Assembly (NCBI RefSeq): GCF_013697085.1
Contig: NZ_JACEFT010000001.1
Coordinates: 1-64,000 of the forward strand
Direction of reading: 5' to 3'
Source of the DNA: Billgrantia kenyensis
GTDB taxonomy: Bacteria; Pseudomonadota; Gammaproteobacteria; Pseudomonadales; Halomonadaceae
DNA: 64,000 nt
Shown piece by piece: positions 40,740 to 49,921 of the stretch. Position 1 is the first letter of the stretch. Each line of letters opens with the position of its first letter. Below the pieces are notes generated by a model, which saw only the letters and a program-made list of their open reading frames with translations, was not told the DNA's origin and did not search any database. The position numbers were made by a program, and so were the translations under genes.

Positions 40740-43412
40740 GTGCCACATAATAACGACAAGCACCCCGGGGCAGGTGGCTCAGGTGGCTGGCGTGAGATTC
40801 TCAAGGGCTCCTACGAGTCGCTCTCCCACGAGCTGAAGCACTTTTATACTGCCGTGGAGCAGAGTCCACTTGCCACCGGCATCACGGACCCCAGTGGGAG
40901 GCTGCTGTACGTCAACCAGCGGTTCGTTGAGGTGACTGGCTACAGTCGCGAGGAGCTGCTGGGCAATACCCCAGGCATGATCAAGTCGGGAAAGACGGAC
41001 AGAAGCACTTATCAGGCCATGTGGGCGACGCTTCGCAAAGGTCAGGTATGGCGCGGCGAGCTTCTCAATCGGCGCAAGAACGGCGAGGAGTATTGGGAAG
41101 ACGAGCTGATAACACCGATCGTCGATGATCAGGGTAAGATCACCAGTTTCGTGCTGGTCAAGCAGGACATCTCCGCCCGCAAGCGGCAGGAGGATCAGCT
41201 GAGCATGATGGCGACGGCCTTCGAGACGGGCCAGGCCACCCTGATAGCCGGTGCGGATATGCGCATCGAGCAAGTCAACCAGGCGTTCACCCAGATTACG
41301 GGATATTCCGCCGACGAAGTCATCGGCGAGACGCCGCGGATGTTCAAGTCCGGCCGCCATGGCCCCGAATTCTATGCTGAGCTGTGGAAGACCCTGCGCG
41401 AGACGGGGCATTGGCAAGGTGAGATCTGGAACCGCAACAAGCAGGGCAAGATCTACCCCGTCTGGCAGTCGATCACGGCCGTGAAAGAAGAGCGCGGCGA
41501 GGTCAGGCACTACGTTTCCGTATTCCATGACATTGCCGATCGCAAGAGTGTGGAGAGGGAGCTGGCCGAGGAGGCGACGCGGGATCACCTGACGGGGGCT
41601 GCCAATCGGCGCGCCTTCGACAGGGCCCTGGTCACGGCGGTCAGGGCCGCACGTGAGCAGGGCGCCGAAATAGCCCTGTTGCTCTTCGATATCGACCATT
41701 TCAAGTCGGTCAATGACCACCATGGCCACGAGGTGGGAGACCGTATTCTGCTGGCGTTGACCGAACTCGTGCAGAAGCGTCTGCGCAAGAACGATCTGCT
41801 GGCACGCTGGGGCGGAGAGGAGTTCACCTTGTTGCTGCTCGATACCCCGCTCAAGGGGGCCTGGCAGCTTGCCGAACGGCTCAGGCACGATATCGAGCAC
41901 GCCAGGTTGCCGGGCCCCCGGGTTACGGTCAGCATTGGCTTGACCGGCTACCGCTCCGGCGACAGTGCCCGTGATCTGATCCAGCGCGCCGATGCTGCGC
42001 TTTATCGGGCCAAGCGCAGCGGACGTAATCGCGTCGAGGTGAACGGAGACAAGCAGGAGCTGGGCTCGGTAGTCGACTTATCGCCCCAGGCGGGCCGGCC
42101 GCGCTTCATCGACGACTACGGTCGTATATCCCAGCGTTCTCAATTGACTCGCTGGCTGGAACAGTTCTTGTCGGCTGCCCGTGAGCGTAACGGTTCGCTG
42201 ACGGTGTGTGCGCTGGATGTGGACCACTTCAAGGGGCTCAACGAGCGACTCGGGCCGGCGCGGGCAGACAGATTGATGCTGCTGTTGGCTCATCGCCTCA
42301 ATCGTCAGCTGGGTGAGCAAGACCTTATCGTGAGGACGGGCGGCGATGAGTTCGTGCTGCTGTTGAACGATCTCGAAAGCGATTCCGCCATCAAGCGGTT
42401 GCTCGAGGTCATCCGTCAACCTTTCACCCTCAGCAAGCGTCCGGTTGCCCTCACCGCGAGCCTGGGTGTAGCCAGCTTTCCCATCGACAAGGTCGAGGCC
42501 GATGGCCTGCTGCGCCATGCGCAGCAGGCGATGTTCCGTGCCAAGCAGATGGGGCGCAACAATTTCCAGCGCTTCGACCCGGGGCAGGATCGTCGGATCC
42601 AGCGCTCGCAGGCGCAGCGCCGACGTGTACAGCAGGCCATCGACAGAGGCGAATTGATCCTCCATTTTCAGCCCCAGATCGACATGACCCGTGCCGAAGT
42701 GGTGGGGGTCGAGGCGTTGGTGCGTTGGCAGCACCCTGAAAAGGGGCTGCTGGCGCCGGCGCAATTTCTGCCCTTGATAGAAGGCACCTGGCTGGAGCAT
42801 GCCCTCGGAGAGTGGGTGCTGGCGACGGTGATGCAGCAGTTGGCCTGCTGGAAGAGCGAGGGCTGTCACCTGCCGGTGAGCGTCAACATCAGTCCGTCCC
42901 ATCTACTGGCATCGAATTTCGTCGATCGGCTTTCCGGACTTCTGGCCAGCATGCCGAGCGTCTCGCCGTCGCGGCTCAAGATCGAGGTCATCGAGACGGC
43001 GGCCATGCACGATATCGGCAAAGCCATGGAAGTCATCTCGGAATGCCAGGCGATGGGGGTACAGGTGGCCATCGACGATTTCGGTACGGGCTTTTCCTCG
43101 TTGACCTACCTCAGGCAGCTGCCGGTCGATCTGATCAAGGTCGACAAGAGTTTCGTCAGCGACATGCTGGTCGATGCCAGTGATCGAGCCATCGTGGAGA
43201 GCGTGATCTTCATGGCCAGGCGCTTCAACAGAACGCTCCTGGCCGAGGGCGTAGAGAGTCTCGAGCATGCGTTGGCACTGCTCAGGCTGGGCTGCCCGCT
43301 AGCCCAAGGGTATGGCATCGCCAGGCCGATGCCTGCCGAAGCGCTGAATGCCTGGCTGGCGGAATGGCCGCGGCGCGAGGAGTGGCAGCGGCTGGCCAGC
43401 TTCGAGGCTTGA
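40740..43412 (+). CDS. Cyclic-di-GMP signalling protein PAS-PAS-GGDEF-GGDEF-EAL
   Basis: GTG 40740 is the best start: AGGGAG ends seven bases before it and the upstream region looks like promoter DNA. ATG 40686 is an alternative. The 890-residue soluble protein has two PAS domains (about 30-150 and 155-275), a first GGDEF domain with G358-G-E-E-F362 and the metal-binding FDIDHFKSVND, a second with G534-G-D-E-F538 and LDVDHFKGLNE, and an EAL domain with E658-A-L-V, IDDFGTGFSSL, KVDKSF and AEGVE. Catalytic signatures of both synthesis and hydrolysis are retained; two consecutive intact-looking GGDEF domains are unusual. No membrane segment is seen. It follows the secretion locus in the same direction and probably adjusts c-di-GMP for attachment. 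Confidence 0.92.
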   Translation: MPHNNDKHPGAGGSGGWREILKGSYESLSHELKHFYTAVEQSPLATGITDPSGRLLYVNQRFVEVTGYSREELLGNTPGMIKSGKTDRSTYQAMWATLRKGQVWRGELLNRRKNGEEYWEDELITPIVDDQGKITSFVLVKQDISARKRQEDQLSMMATAFETGQATLIAGADMRIEQVNQAFTQITGYSADEVIGETPRMFKSGRHGPEFYAELWKTLRETGHWQGEIWNRNKQGKIYPVWQSITAVKEERGEVRHYVSVFHDIADRKSVERELAEEATRDHLTGAANRRAFDRALVTAVRAAREQGAEIALLLFDIDHFKSVNDHHGHEVGDRILLALTELVQKRLRKNDLLARWGGEEFTLLLLDTPLKGAWQLAERLRHDIEHARLPGPRVTVSIGLTGYRSGDSARDLIQRADAALYRAKRSGRNRVEVNGDKQELGSVVDLSPQAGRPRFIDDYGRISQRSQLTRWLEQFLSAARERNGSLTVCALDVDHFKGLNERLGPARADRLMLLLAHRLNRQLGEQDLIVRTGGDEFVLLLNDLESDSAIKRLLEVIRQPFTLSKRPVALTASLGVASFPIDKVEADGLLRHAQQAMFRAKQMGRNNFQRFDPGQDRRIQRSQAQRRRVQQAIDRGELILHFQPQIDMTRAEVVGVEALVRWQHPEKGLLAPAQFLPLIEGTWLEHALGEWVLATVMQQLACWKSEGCHLPVSVNISPSHLLASNFVDRLSGLLASMPSVSPSRLKIEVIETAAMHDIGKAMEVISECQAMGVQVAIDDFGTGFSSLTYLRQLPVDLIKVDKSFVSDMLVDASDRAIVESVIFMARRFNRTLLAEGVESLEHALALLRLGCPLAQGYGIARPMPAEALNAWLAEWPRREEWQRLASFEA

Positions 43413-43443
43413 GTGTTTCGCCCATGTCGTCATCTGGCAGGGC

Positions 43444-46400
43444 TCATGGTACTTCCTCTCCGTGAACGCTTGGCTGGGCGGGGAGACGCAGGCGCGAGCC
43501 CTTGGCGAGCAGTTCGGTCATCTTACCCGCGGGCAGGGGGCGGCTGAAAAGATAGCCCTGCAGTTGGTCGCAACGGTGTGAGCGCAGGTAGGTGGCCTGC
43601 TCCTCGGTTTCGACGCCTTCCGCCACCACCTGAAGGCGTAGTCCATGGCCCATGGCAATAATGGTCTGGGCGATGGCGGCTTCGTCGGCGGAGGTCGTGA
43701 TATTGCTGATGAAGCTGCGATCGATCTTCAGCGTGTCGAAGGGATAGCGGCGCAGGTAGGCCAGGCTCGAATAGCCTGTGCCGAAGTCATCCACCGCCAG
43801 GCGAACCCCCAGGGACTTGAGCTCCTGCAGCAGGGTGCTGGTTTCCTCGGGGCGCGCCATCACTGCGGTCTCGGTGAGTTCTAGTTCCAGCAATGCCGGG
43901 TCGAGTCCGGTTTCTGTGAGAATCCTGGCGACCATGTCTGCCAGCCCCGGCTGTAGCAACTGGCGAGCGGAAAGATTGACCGCCATGACCAGGGGCGGAA
44001 GGCCTTGACTCTGCCAGGCCATGGCCTGGAGGCAGGCCTCGCGCAGCGCCCACTCCCCCAGCGGCCGGATCAGCCCCGTCTCTTCCGCCACGGGAATGAA
44101 ATGCATGGGGGAGATGTTGCCTTCGACGGGATGCTGCCAGCGGGCCAGTGCCTCGACGCCCACCACCTCGCCGCTGCGCAGGTCGACCTTGGGCTGATAG
44201 TGCAATTCGAGGCTTTCCTGCTCGAGCGCACGGCGCAGGTCTTGCTCGAGCGCCAGGCGCTGCCAGGCTGCCGTGTTGAGATCTTCGGTAAAGAACCTGA
44301 AGGTATTCTGTCCTTCGCGAGCGGCCATGTGCTGGGCGGTAGTGGCATGGCCCAGCAGGGTTTCGAGATCCGTTCCGTCCTGGGGCAGCATGCTGATGCC
44401 GGCATGCATGTTGATGTTCAGCTCATGCCCTTCGATACCCAGGGGGCGATAAACCGATTCGATCATGCGCTGGGCAATGGCGGCGATGCCCTTGTAATCG
44501 GGTGCATCGGGAAGGATGACGACGAATTCGTCTCCGGCGTAGCGAGCGATGATATCGTTCTGACGCGCGCAGTCCGTCAGCCGCTTGCCGACAGCCTGCA
44601 GGACCTTGTCGCCGATCCGGTGGCCCAGGCTGTCGTTGATCAACTGGAAGCGGCTGATGTCGAGCGACATCACGACCACCCGTTGACCACGACGCACGGC
44701 GTGCCGTGCCACTTCGTCAAAGCGTTTGGCCAGCAGGGCACGGTTGGGTAGCTTCGTCAGGTCATCGAAGTACGCCAGCTGATTGATCTGCTCCTCCATC
44801 TGCTTGCGCTCGCTGATGTCGTACTGGATGCCGACGAAGTGGGTAATCACGCCGTGCTTGTTGCGGACGGGGCTGATGGAAGTCAGCTCCCAGTACAGTT
44901 CGCCGTTCTTGCGCCGATTGCGAATCTCGCCTTCCCACACCCTGCCGAGCCGGAGCGTACGGCGCATGTCCTGGTACTGGCCATGTGGCAGGCGGCCGGG
45001 CTCCAGCAGGTGGCTCGGCCTGCCCATGACCTCTTCGGGCTGAAAGCCGGTGGTGCGGGTAAACTGCGGGTTGACATATTCGGTGATACCGTTGGCATCG
45101 GTGATGACGATCGAACTGACGCTCTGGTCGATCGCCTGATTGAGCTTCTTCAGCTCCTGCTCGGCATGGATTCGTTCGCTGACATCGCGCCCATTGGCAA
45201 CGAAGTGCGTAACGTTGCCTGACTGGTCGTAGAGTGGCGAAACGCTGATCTCTTCGTAATACTTTTTTCCTTCGCTCCCCAGATTGATGAAGGTGGCGCG
45301 GAACGGTTCTCCGTTGGTGAGGGCCTGGCGGAACTCCTGATACAGCTCCGGAGAGTTGCGTTCACTGCTGCGAAAGATCCGTGCATTCATGCCGACGACG
45401 TCGTCGCGACTGTAGCCGCGAAGCCGCTCGAATGCGGCGTTGACGTACTCGATATCGCGATTCTGATTGGTGATGATGACGGAATCGGCGCTCTGCTCCA
45501 CGGCAAGGGAAAATTTGCGCAACTGCTCCTCAGTGGCTTCACGGCGCTGGATATCATCGAGCAGGCTGGCTCTCATCTCGTCGAAGGCCTGGGCCAGACT
45601 GCCGATCTCATCCTGCCTGAACGCAGGAAACCGCTCCTCGAGCAAGCCGCTGGCGACCCGGTTCACCGACGCTTCCAGGCGTTGCAAGGGCTGGAGAATA
45701 CGGTGCCTGATGGACCAGACTGCCATCAGGAAGATGGTGATTGCGGTGAGGATGGAGAAGATCACCATCGCCAGCGAGAGAGTGACGCTGTTGCGCAGCT
45801 TGTCGAGGCTCGCCTCGAAGTGCTGGCTGACAGCCTCAGAGAGCGCGAGTACCGAATTGATGCCTGCCGTCGCCTGAACGTACCACTCGGCAGCCGTGAC
45901 CGGATAATCGTGACCCCGGCGATCGGCTTCGTATACCGCCAGGCGCAGCTCCTGGTACTCCTCGAGGAAGCGGCTTTCCAGTTCGGCTTGCGCGGTGCTC
46001 AGGGAGGGCTGCTCGGGCAGCTGCCGGAACAGGATGTCGACACGCTCGAGCGAGGCTTCGACGATGTCACGATAGCGCATCAGCATGGCATGCTCGCTGT
46101 CGCTGATGGCACGCTGCTGGGAGATGGCGGCACCCAGGATCGCTCGCTCGCGTCCGGCATATTCGCTGATATTGAACAGCGCATCCTTGATGATCGGATT
46201 GGTCGAGTGCGAATAGATGTTGCCGGGCATGGGGTGGGTGGAGGCGTCACGAACAGAGGTCAGGGCTTCGATGAACCGTGTTGCCTGAAGAATCCACTGG
46301 GATTCGTCGAGGGTGACGATCTCGCCGGCCAGGCGAGCGTCTACCTGGCGCCGCGCTGAGGAGAGCGCCTCGTGGTGCCTGGCCAGCTCTTGCAGGCTGC

Positions 46401-46746
46401 TTCTGAGCGGGTGGTGGGGGGCGCCCCCTGACAGGCGTGCGAGTTCACTGCTGACTGCCAGGATGACGCGGTACAGTTCGTCTCCGTTACGCCGTTGCTG
46501 GGCCATCTCGTAGAGCATGTCCGGAGTGGCCATGTCGGGCTGTGACAGGATGGCGGAAGTGATACCTCGCTCCATGGCCATCACGCCGCTGGCACGAAGC
46601 GAGAGGTCGGCCATCTGGTTGCCTTGCAAGACCCACCGGGCCGCGCTCTGCTTCGACCGGATCTCCCTGATTTCCCAAGCTGATCCAATCAGGATAAGAA
46701 CGCCCATCAAGGTCAGCAGCGTTATCAGAAGGCTACGAATCTTCAT
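43444..46746 (-). CDS. Membrane-bound sensor NIT-HAMP-PAS-PAS-GGDEF-EAL (c-di-GMP turnover)
   Basis: The start taken is ATG at 46746 on the minus strand (MKIRSLLITLL); a GTG at 46758 adds four residues. The roughly 1,100-residue protein has a transmembrane helix at 3-23, a helical periplasmic domain to about 325 resembling the nitrate/nitrite-sensing NIT domain (MERGITSAILS), a second helix at about 333-357, HAMP, and two PAS domains (VEQSADSVIITNQNRDIEYVN and IDQSVSSIVITDANGITEYVN). A GGDEF domain follows whose motif reads AGDEF, then an EAL domain with EALARW, ELTETAVM, DDFGTGYSSL, KIDRSF and AEGVET. The EAL site looks complete; AGDEF variants can be active or degenerate. The gene converges on the neighbouring c-di-GMP gene with a 31-base gap. 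Confidence 0.9.
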   Translation of the reverse strand: MKIRSLLITLLTLMGVLILIGSAWEIREIRSKQSAARWVLQGNQMADLSLRASGVMAMERGITSAILSQPDMATPDMLYEMAQQRRNGDELYRVILAVSSELARLSGGAPHHPLRSSLQELARHHEALSSARRQVDARLAGEIVTLDESQWILQATRFIEALTSVRDASTHPMPGNIYSHSTNPIIKDALFNISEYAGRERAILGAAISQQRAISDSEHAMLMRYRDIVEASLERVDILFRQLPEQPSLSTAQAELESRFLEEYQELRLAVYEADRRGHDYPVTAAEWYVQATAGINSVLALSEAVSQHFEASLDKLRNSVTLSLAMVIFSILTAITIFLMAVWSIRHRILQPLQRLEASVNRVASGLLEERFPAFRQDEIGSLAQAFDEMRASLLDDIQRREATEEQLRKFSLAVEQSADSVIITNQNRDIEYVNAAFERLRGYSRDDVVGMNARIFRSSERNSPELYQEFRQALTNGEPFRATFINLGSEGKKYYEEISVSPLYDQSGNVTHFVANGRDVSERIHAEQELKKLNQAIDQSVSSIVITDANGITEYVNPQFTRTTGFQPEEVMGRPSHLLEPGRLPHGQYQDMRRTLRLGRVWEGEIRNRRKNGELYWELTSISPVRNKHGVITHFVGIQYDISERKQMEEQINQLAYFDDLTKLPNRALLAKRFDEVARHAVRRGQRVVVMSLDISRFQLINDSLGHRIGDKVLQAVGKRLTDCARQNDIIARYAGDEFVVILPDAPDYKGIAAIAQRMIESVYRPLGIEGHELNINMHAGISMLPQDGTDLETLLGHATTAQHMAAREGQNTFRFFTEDLNTAAWQRLALEQDLRRALEQESLELHYQPKVDLRSGEVVGVEALARWQHPVEGNISPMHFIPVAEETGLIRPLGEWALREACLQAMAWQSQGLPPLVMAVNLSARQLLQPGLADMVARILTETGLDPALLELELTETAVMARPEETSTLLQELKSLGVRLAVDDFGTGYSSLAYLRRYPFDTLKIDRSFISNITTSADEAAIAQTIIAMGHGLRLQVVAEGVETEEQATYLRSHRCDQLQGYLFSRPLPAGKMTELLAKGSRLRLPAQPSVHGEEVP

Positions 46747-46974
46747 ATGCCGACGCACTCATCGGCGAAAGGATTTGCTGCCTCATGGTTTGTCCCCTCG
46801 GTACTTTTTTCTAGGTATAGTTTTGTTAAATTTAATTTACGTGTGCGAGGGAGAGTCGACAAGCCTATGTAAGCTAGTGCGTTAGTATGAGATTGGAATT
46901 AGCTAGCAACACGGATCGTGTCGAGAGATAGGGCAGAGTATTTCCAGAATGATGCGAGAACATTACCAGCAACG

Positions 46975-47014
46975 AAAAACCGCCGCTCGGCATGATCCGT
47001 AAGCGGCGGTTTTT
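46975..47014 (-). terminator. Rho-independent terminator of tRNA-Pro
   Basis: AAAAACCGCCGCT (46975-46987) and AGCGGCGGTTTTT (47002-47014) form a 13-bp inverted repeat whose arms end in A/T runs. Read on the minus strand it lies 11 bases after the tRNA CCA end and finishes in a T run; it can also terminate plus-strand transcription. Confidence 0.85.
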
Positions 47015-47025
47015 ACTGTGTTTTG

Positions 47026-47102
47026 TGGTCGGAGCGACAGGATTCGAACCTGCGACCTCTGCAACCCCATTGCAGCGCGCTACCAAGCTGCGCCACGCTC
47101 CG
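47026..47102 (-). tRNA. tRNA-Pro (anticodon GGG)
   Basis: The minus strand folds into a 77-base cloverleaf: acceptor CGGAGCG/CGCTCCG, D-arm GCGCAGCTTGGTAGCGC, anticodon stem CTGCA/TGCAG with loop ATGGGGT (U33, anticodon GGG), TGG/GGTTCGAATCC T-arm region, discriminator A and an encoded CCA (47026-47028 on plus). It reads CCC and CCU proline codons. It stands alone with its own terminator. Confidence 0.97.
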
Positions 47103-47356
47103 ACTGGTGTCTCATGCGACATTCGATCTGGGAAAAATCGATGCGCCGGGCGAACCTGACCGTGGCTCGTGCCCCCGAGAACGAGGCGTATACTAGCGCG
47201 TTGGACGGCAAATGAAAAGCCTCTTTTGTACTTTCCTTTCAGATGCTTGCCCCGCAAGGCTCAGGGCCTGGAAGAGGCCTCGCTCGGGCGTGAACCAGAT
47301 TCCTCGCTGCCTTATGATAGCGACGGCTGGCAATGTCGCGGCGAAGGGGAGGGTGG

Positions 47357-48985
47357 ATGCAACAGCAGGCGCAAAGTGGCTTCTTCAAGGGCATGAATAC
47401 CAGGATCACCCTGGTGACCTTCGTGATGGTGGCCGTCTCCTTGTTCTATGGCGCGGTTTACACCGAGCGGCTCGGCCTGGGGTTGGCCTTTCTGCGCAGT
47501 GTGCTGGACCCGTTCCTGGAGTGGTATTACGTCCTTCTCGTCGCTTTCCTGTTGCTGTTCATGGTCTGGTTGGGCACGGGGCGCTACAAGAACGTGCGCC
47601 TGGGGGGGGACTTCGAGCAGCCTGAATTCAGCTTCTTCTCCTGGGTGGCCATGCTGTTTGCTGCCGGTACCGGCGTTGGCATCCTGTTCTGGTCGGTCGC
47701 CCAGCCGATTCTGCAGTTCCAGGACAACCCCTTCATCGAACAGGGGATGAGCCCGGACGCGGCCCGGGTGGCCATGCGCCTGACCTACTTTCACTGGGGG
47801 CTGAACGGCTGGGCGATCTTTTCGTTCGTGGCGATCGTGCTGGCCTATTTTTCCTACCGCTGGAACCTGCCGCTGACCATTCGCTCATCGCTCACGCCGC
47901 TGCTGGGCAAGCGTGCCGAAGGGGGGCTTGGGGATATCGTCGATGTGCTGGCCGTGTTCGGTACCGTGTTCGGCATTGCCACCACCCTGGGGCTTGGCGT
48001 GCAGCAGATGAATGCCGGCCTGGGCGCGGTATTCGGTTGGGAGTCGTCCTTGACCCTTCAGTTGATGGTCACGGCCGGGATCATGTCCATTGCCACGCTC
48101 TCGGTGGTGTCCGGGGTGAAGCGTGGCGTGCGACTGCTCTCCGAGGCCAACTTCTGGCTCAGTATCGCTGCGGTAGTCTTCCTGCTGTTGTTCGGCCCTA
48201 CCCAGTACCTGATCGCCATTACCATCGAGTCTGCCGGCGACTACATCCAGAACCTCATGGGCATGACCTTTCATACCAATGCCACCCGCGGGGATGGCTG
48301 GCAATCGGAGTGGACCGTTTTCTTCTGGGGCTGGTGGCTGGCCTGGTCGCCGTTCGTGGGGATGTTCATTGCCCGCGTTTCGCGTGGTCGCACGTTCCGC
48401 GAGTTCGTCATGGGGGTGCTGCTGGTGCCTACCGTCATCACCATTGTCTGGATTGGCCTGTTCGGTGGCACGGCGCTCTATCATGAACTGTTCGGCCAGG
48501 GGGGGATCGTGGCGGCGGTCGATCACGATGTCGCCACGGCGGTCTTTGCCACCATCGAGGCGATGGATCTCGGGCTGCTCGGGCAGGGCTTTTCGGCGGT
48601 GCTGGTGCTGCTGATCGCCACTTACCTGATCACCTCGGCCAATGCAGGCACGCTGGTGATCAATACCATCCTGGCGGGAGGCGACCCCGAGCCGCCGACG
48701 GCACATCGCCTGCTATGGGGCGGCCTGCTGGGCCTGCTGACTGCCGTGCTGCTGATGGCCGGGGGGCTGGAAACGTTGCAGGCCGCCGTGATCATGGCGG
48801 CGCTGCCGTTCTCGGTGGTGGTCATGCTGATGATCGTCGGATTGCTGAAAGCGCTGCACCGGGAGCGCTACGCGGCGCGTACCGGCGAGCGGGTGGAGGC
48901 GCCCCGGGAGCCCTGGGCCGACCTCGAGGACGCCGGTACCCAACCCAATCCGGTATCGGACGACGAAACCCACAAGCTCCATTGA
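47357..48985 (+). CDS. BCCT family betaine/choline/carnitine transporter
   Basis: The start is ATG 47357, just after a GGGGAGGG purine tract. The 542-residue protein has about twelve membrane helices and BCCT signatures: FAAGTGVGILFWSVAQP in the substrate-binding helix, and FFWGWWLAWSPFVGMFIARVSRGRTFREFVMGVLLVPT. These transporters take up quaternary ammonium osmolytes such as glycine betaine or choline with Na+ or H+. Substrate choice cannot be fixed from sequence alone. The tail after about residue 500 is short and charged, unlike the long regulatory tails of some osmosensing members. Uptake of compatible solutes fits a halophile. Confidence 0.93.
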   Translation: MQQQAQSGFFKGMNTRITLVTFVMVAVSLFYGAVYTERLGLGLAFLRSVLDPFLEWYYVLLVAFLLLFMVWLGTGRYKNVRLGGDFEQPEFSFFSWVAMLFAAGTGVGILFWSVAQPILQFQDNPFIEQGMSPDAARVAMRLTYFHWGLNGWAIFSFVAIVLAYFSYRWNLPLTIRSSLTPLLGKRAEGGLGDIVDVLAVFGTVFGIATTLGLGVQQMNAGLGAVFGWESSLTLQLMVTAGIMSIATLSVVSGVKRGVRLLSEANFWLSIAAVVFLLLFGPTQYLIAITIESAGDYIQNLMGMTFHTNATRGDGWQSEWTVFFWGWWLAWSPFVGMFIARVSRGRTFREFVMGVLLVPTVITIVWIGLFGGTALYHELFGQGGIVAAVDHDVATAVFATIEAMDLGLLGQGFSAVLVLLIATYLITSANAGTLVINTILAGGDPEPPTAHRLLWGGLLGLLTAVLLMAGGLETLQAAVIMAALPFSVVVMLMIVGLLKALHRERYAARTGERVEAPREPWADLEDAGTQPNPVSDDETHKLH

Positions 48986-49001
48986 GCCGGCAGGCCGGCT
49001 C
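48984..49001. terminator. Small bidirectional hairpin between convergent genes
   Basis: GAGCCG (48984-48989) and CGGCTC (48996-49001) form a compact stem overlapping the stop codons of both the BCCT gene and the minus-strand gene at 49000; AGATTTCTT follows on plus. It probably contributes to termination in the 14-base gap. Confidence 0.4.
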
Positions 49002-49353
49002 AGATTTCTTCCCAGATCCGCTGCCTGAACTCATGCGGCAGGGCGGCAACCTGCTTCAGGCGCTGCATGTGCTGATCGGCGACTTCGCGCGCGAGATTCT
49101 GGTAGCACTCCCGGAGCTTTTCCGGGTCGTGACCGTGGGTGTCATAGCACATTCCAAGCTGTTGTCCGGCTTCGGAAAGTGCCGCCAGGAACTTGGCTTC
49201 CTGCACCATCATGTCTGAAACGCTTTCCATCCATACCAGCTGCAGGCGGGTCATCGGGACGACGCCCTGCAGCCACTGCTGCGAGTACCAATCCATGATC
49301 GGCTGGGAGGCCTGAGTTGCAGGGGACTGGCGGTTGGATGCTTGGCTGGCCAT
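49000..49353 (-). CDS. Small helical protein of unknown function (phasin-like?)
   Basis: The start is ATG at 49353 on the minus strand, preceded by AGGAGG five bases upstream; the longer frame upstream lacks a ribosome site. The product has 117 residues, is polar at the N-terminus (MASQASNRQSPATQASQP) and helical thereafter (WMESVSDMMVQEAKFLAAL, YQNLAREVADQHMQRLKQVAAL). There is no signal or membrane segment. Size and amphipathic helices recall phasin-like granule-associated proteins common in PHA-making Halomonas, but no diagnostic motif is visible. Confidence 0.75.
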   Translation of the reverse strand: MASQASNRQSPATQASQPIMDWYSQQWLQGVVPMTRLQLVWMESVSDMMVQEAKFLAALSEAGQQLGMCYDTHGHDPEKLRECYQNLAREVADQHMQRLKQVAALPHEFRQRIWEEI

Positions 49354-49553
49354 GGCGACCTCCTGAGGCGGTTTTTTATAGTAGATAATGTGTAACCTGT
49401 CTACCTTGAGTCTAGCCCAGTCCGGGCAGGCTTCCACGGGATTTTGCTGCATTGCGCTATGAGTTTGTCTGGTACTTCATTCAAGGCACTTGCCATTGCC
49501 GGGGAAGGGTATGTCATGCTCATCGCTGTCGACCTTTGCCTGGGAGCATGACG

Positions 49554-49727
49554 ATGTGGGGTGTGATCAAGTCGGTGCTGTGGGCCTTCCTCGGGGTACA
49601 GCGCGACGAACAGCGCCGCGAGGATTTCGAAAAGGGCAGCCCATTGGCTTTCATCATCACTGGTGTGGTGCTGGGGCTGCTGCTGGTAGCGATCCTCGCG
49701 GTGGTGGCAGTGTGGGTGGCGGGCTGA
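49554..49727 (+). CDS. DUF2970 single-TM protein
   Basis: ATG 49554 (M-WGVIKSVLWAFLGVQ) has GGGAG seven bases upstream; ATG 49548 is too close to that site. The 57-residue protein has the DUF2970 pattern: WGVIKSVLWAFLGVQ, charged RDEQRREDFEKGSPLAFI, then one membrane helix. This small family frequently accompanies cytochrome oxidase genes, as here, and may assist the oxidase; its biochemical role is unknown. Confidence 0.85.
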   Translation: MWGVIKSVLWAFLGVQRDEQRREDFEKGSPLAFIITGVVLGLLLVAILAVVAVWVAG

Positions 49728-49791
49728 GCGGCCGCAGCCAGCGTGCCGTAGCGTTGACAGCTGCGTTAGCCATAAGGTGAAGGTTTCGCGA

Positions 49792-49820
49792 GTGACTTTC
49801 TAAACTTGTCTCCATATACT
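49792..49820 (+). promoter_or_regulatory. Predicted sigma70 promoter of the cox operon
   Basis: TATACT (49815-49820, 5/6) follows GTGACT (49792-49797, 4/6) with a 17-base spacer. Transcription would begin near 49827, giving a leader of about 95 bases before coxB. Confidence 0.5.
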
Positions 49821-49921
49821 CGGCTAGAAGAAGCGGCTAATGTTCTCCGGGACGAGAACCCCCGTACCCTGACTTTCGGGGCTGCCGTTATCTAGACAAC
49901 TACAAACATCGGGAGGCGTCG

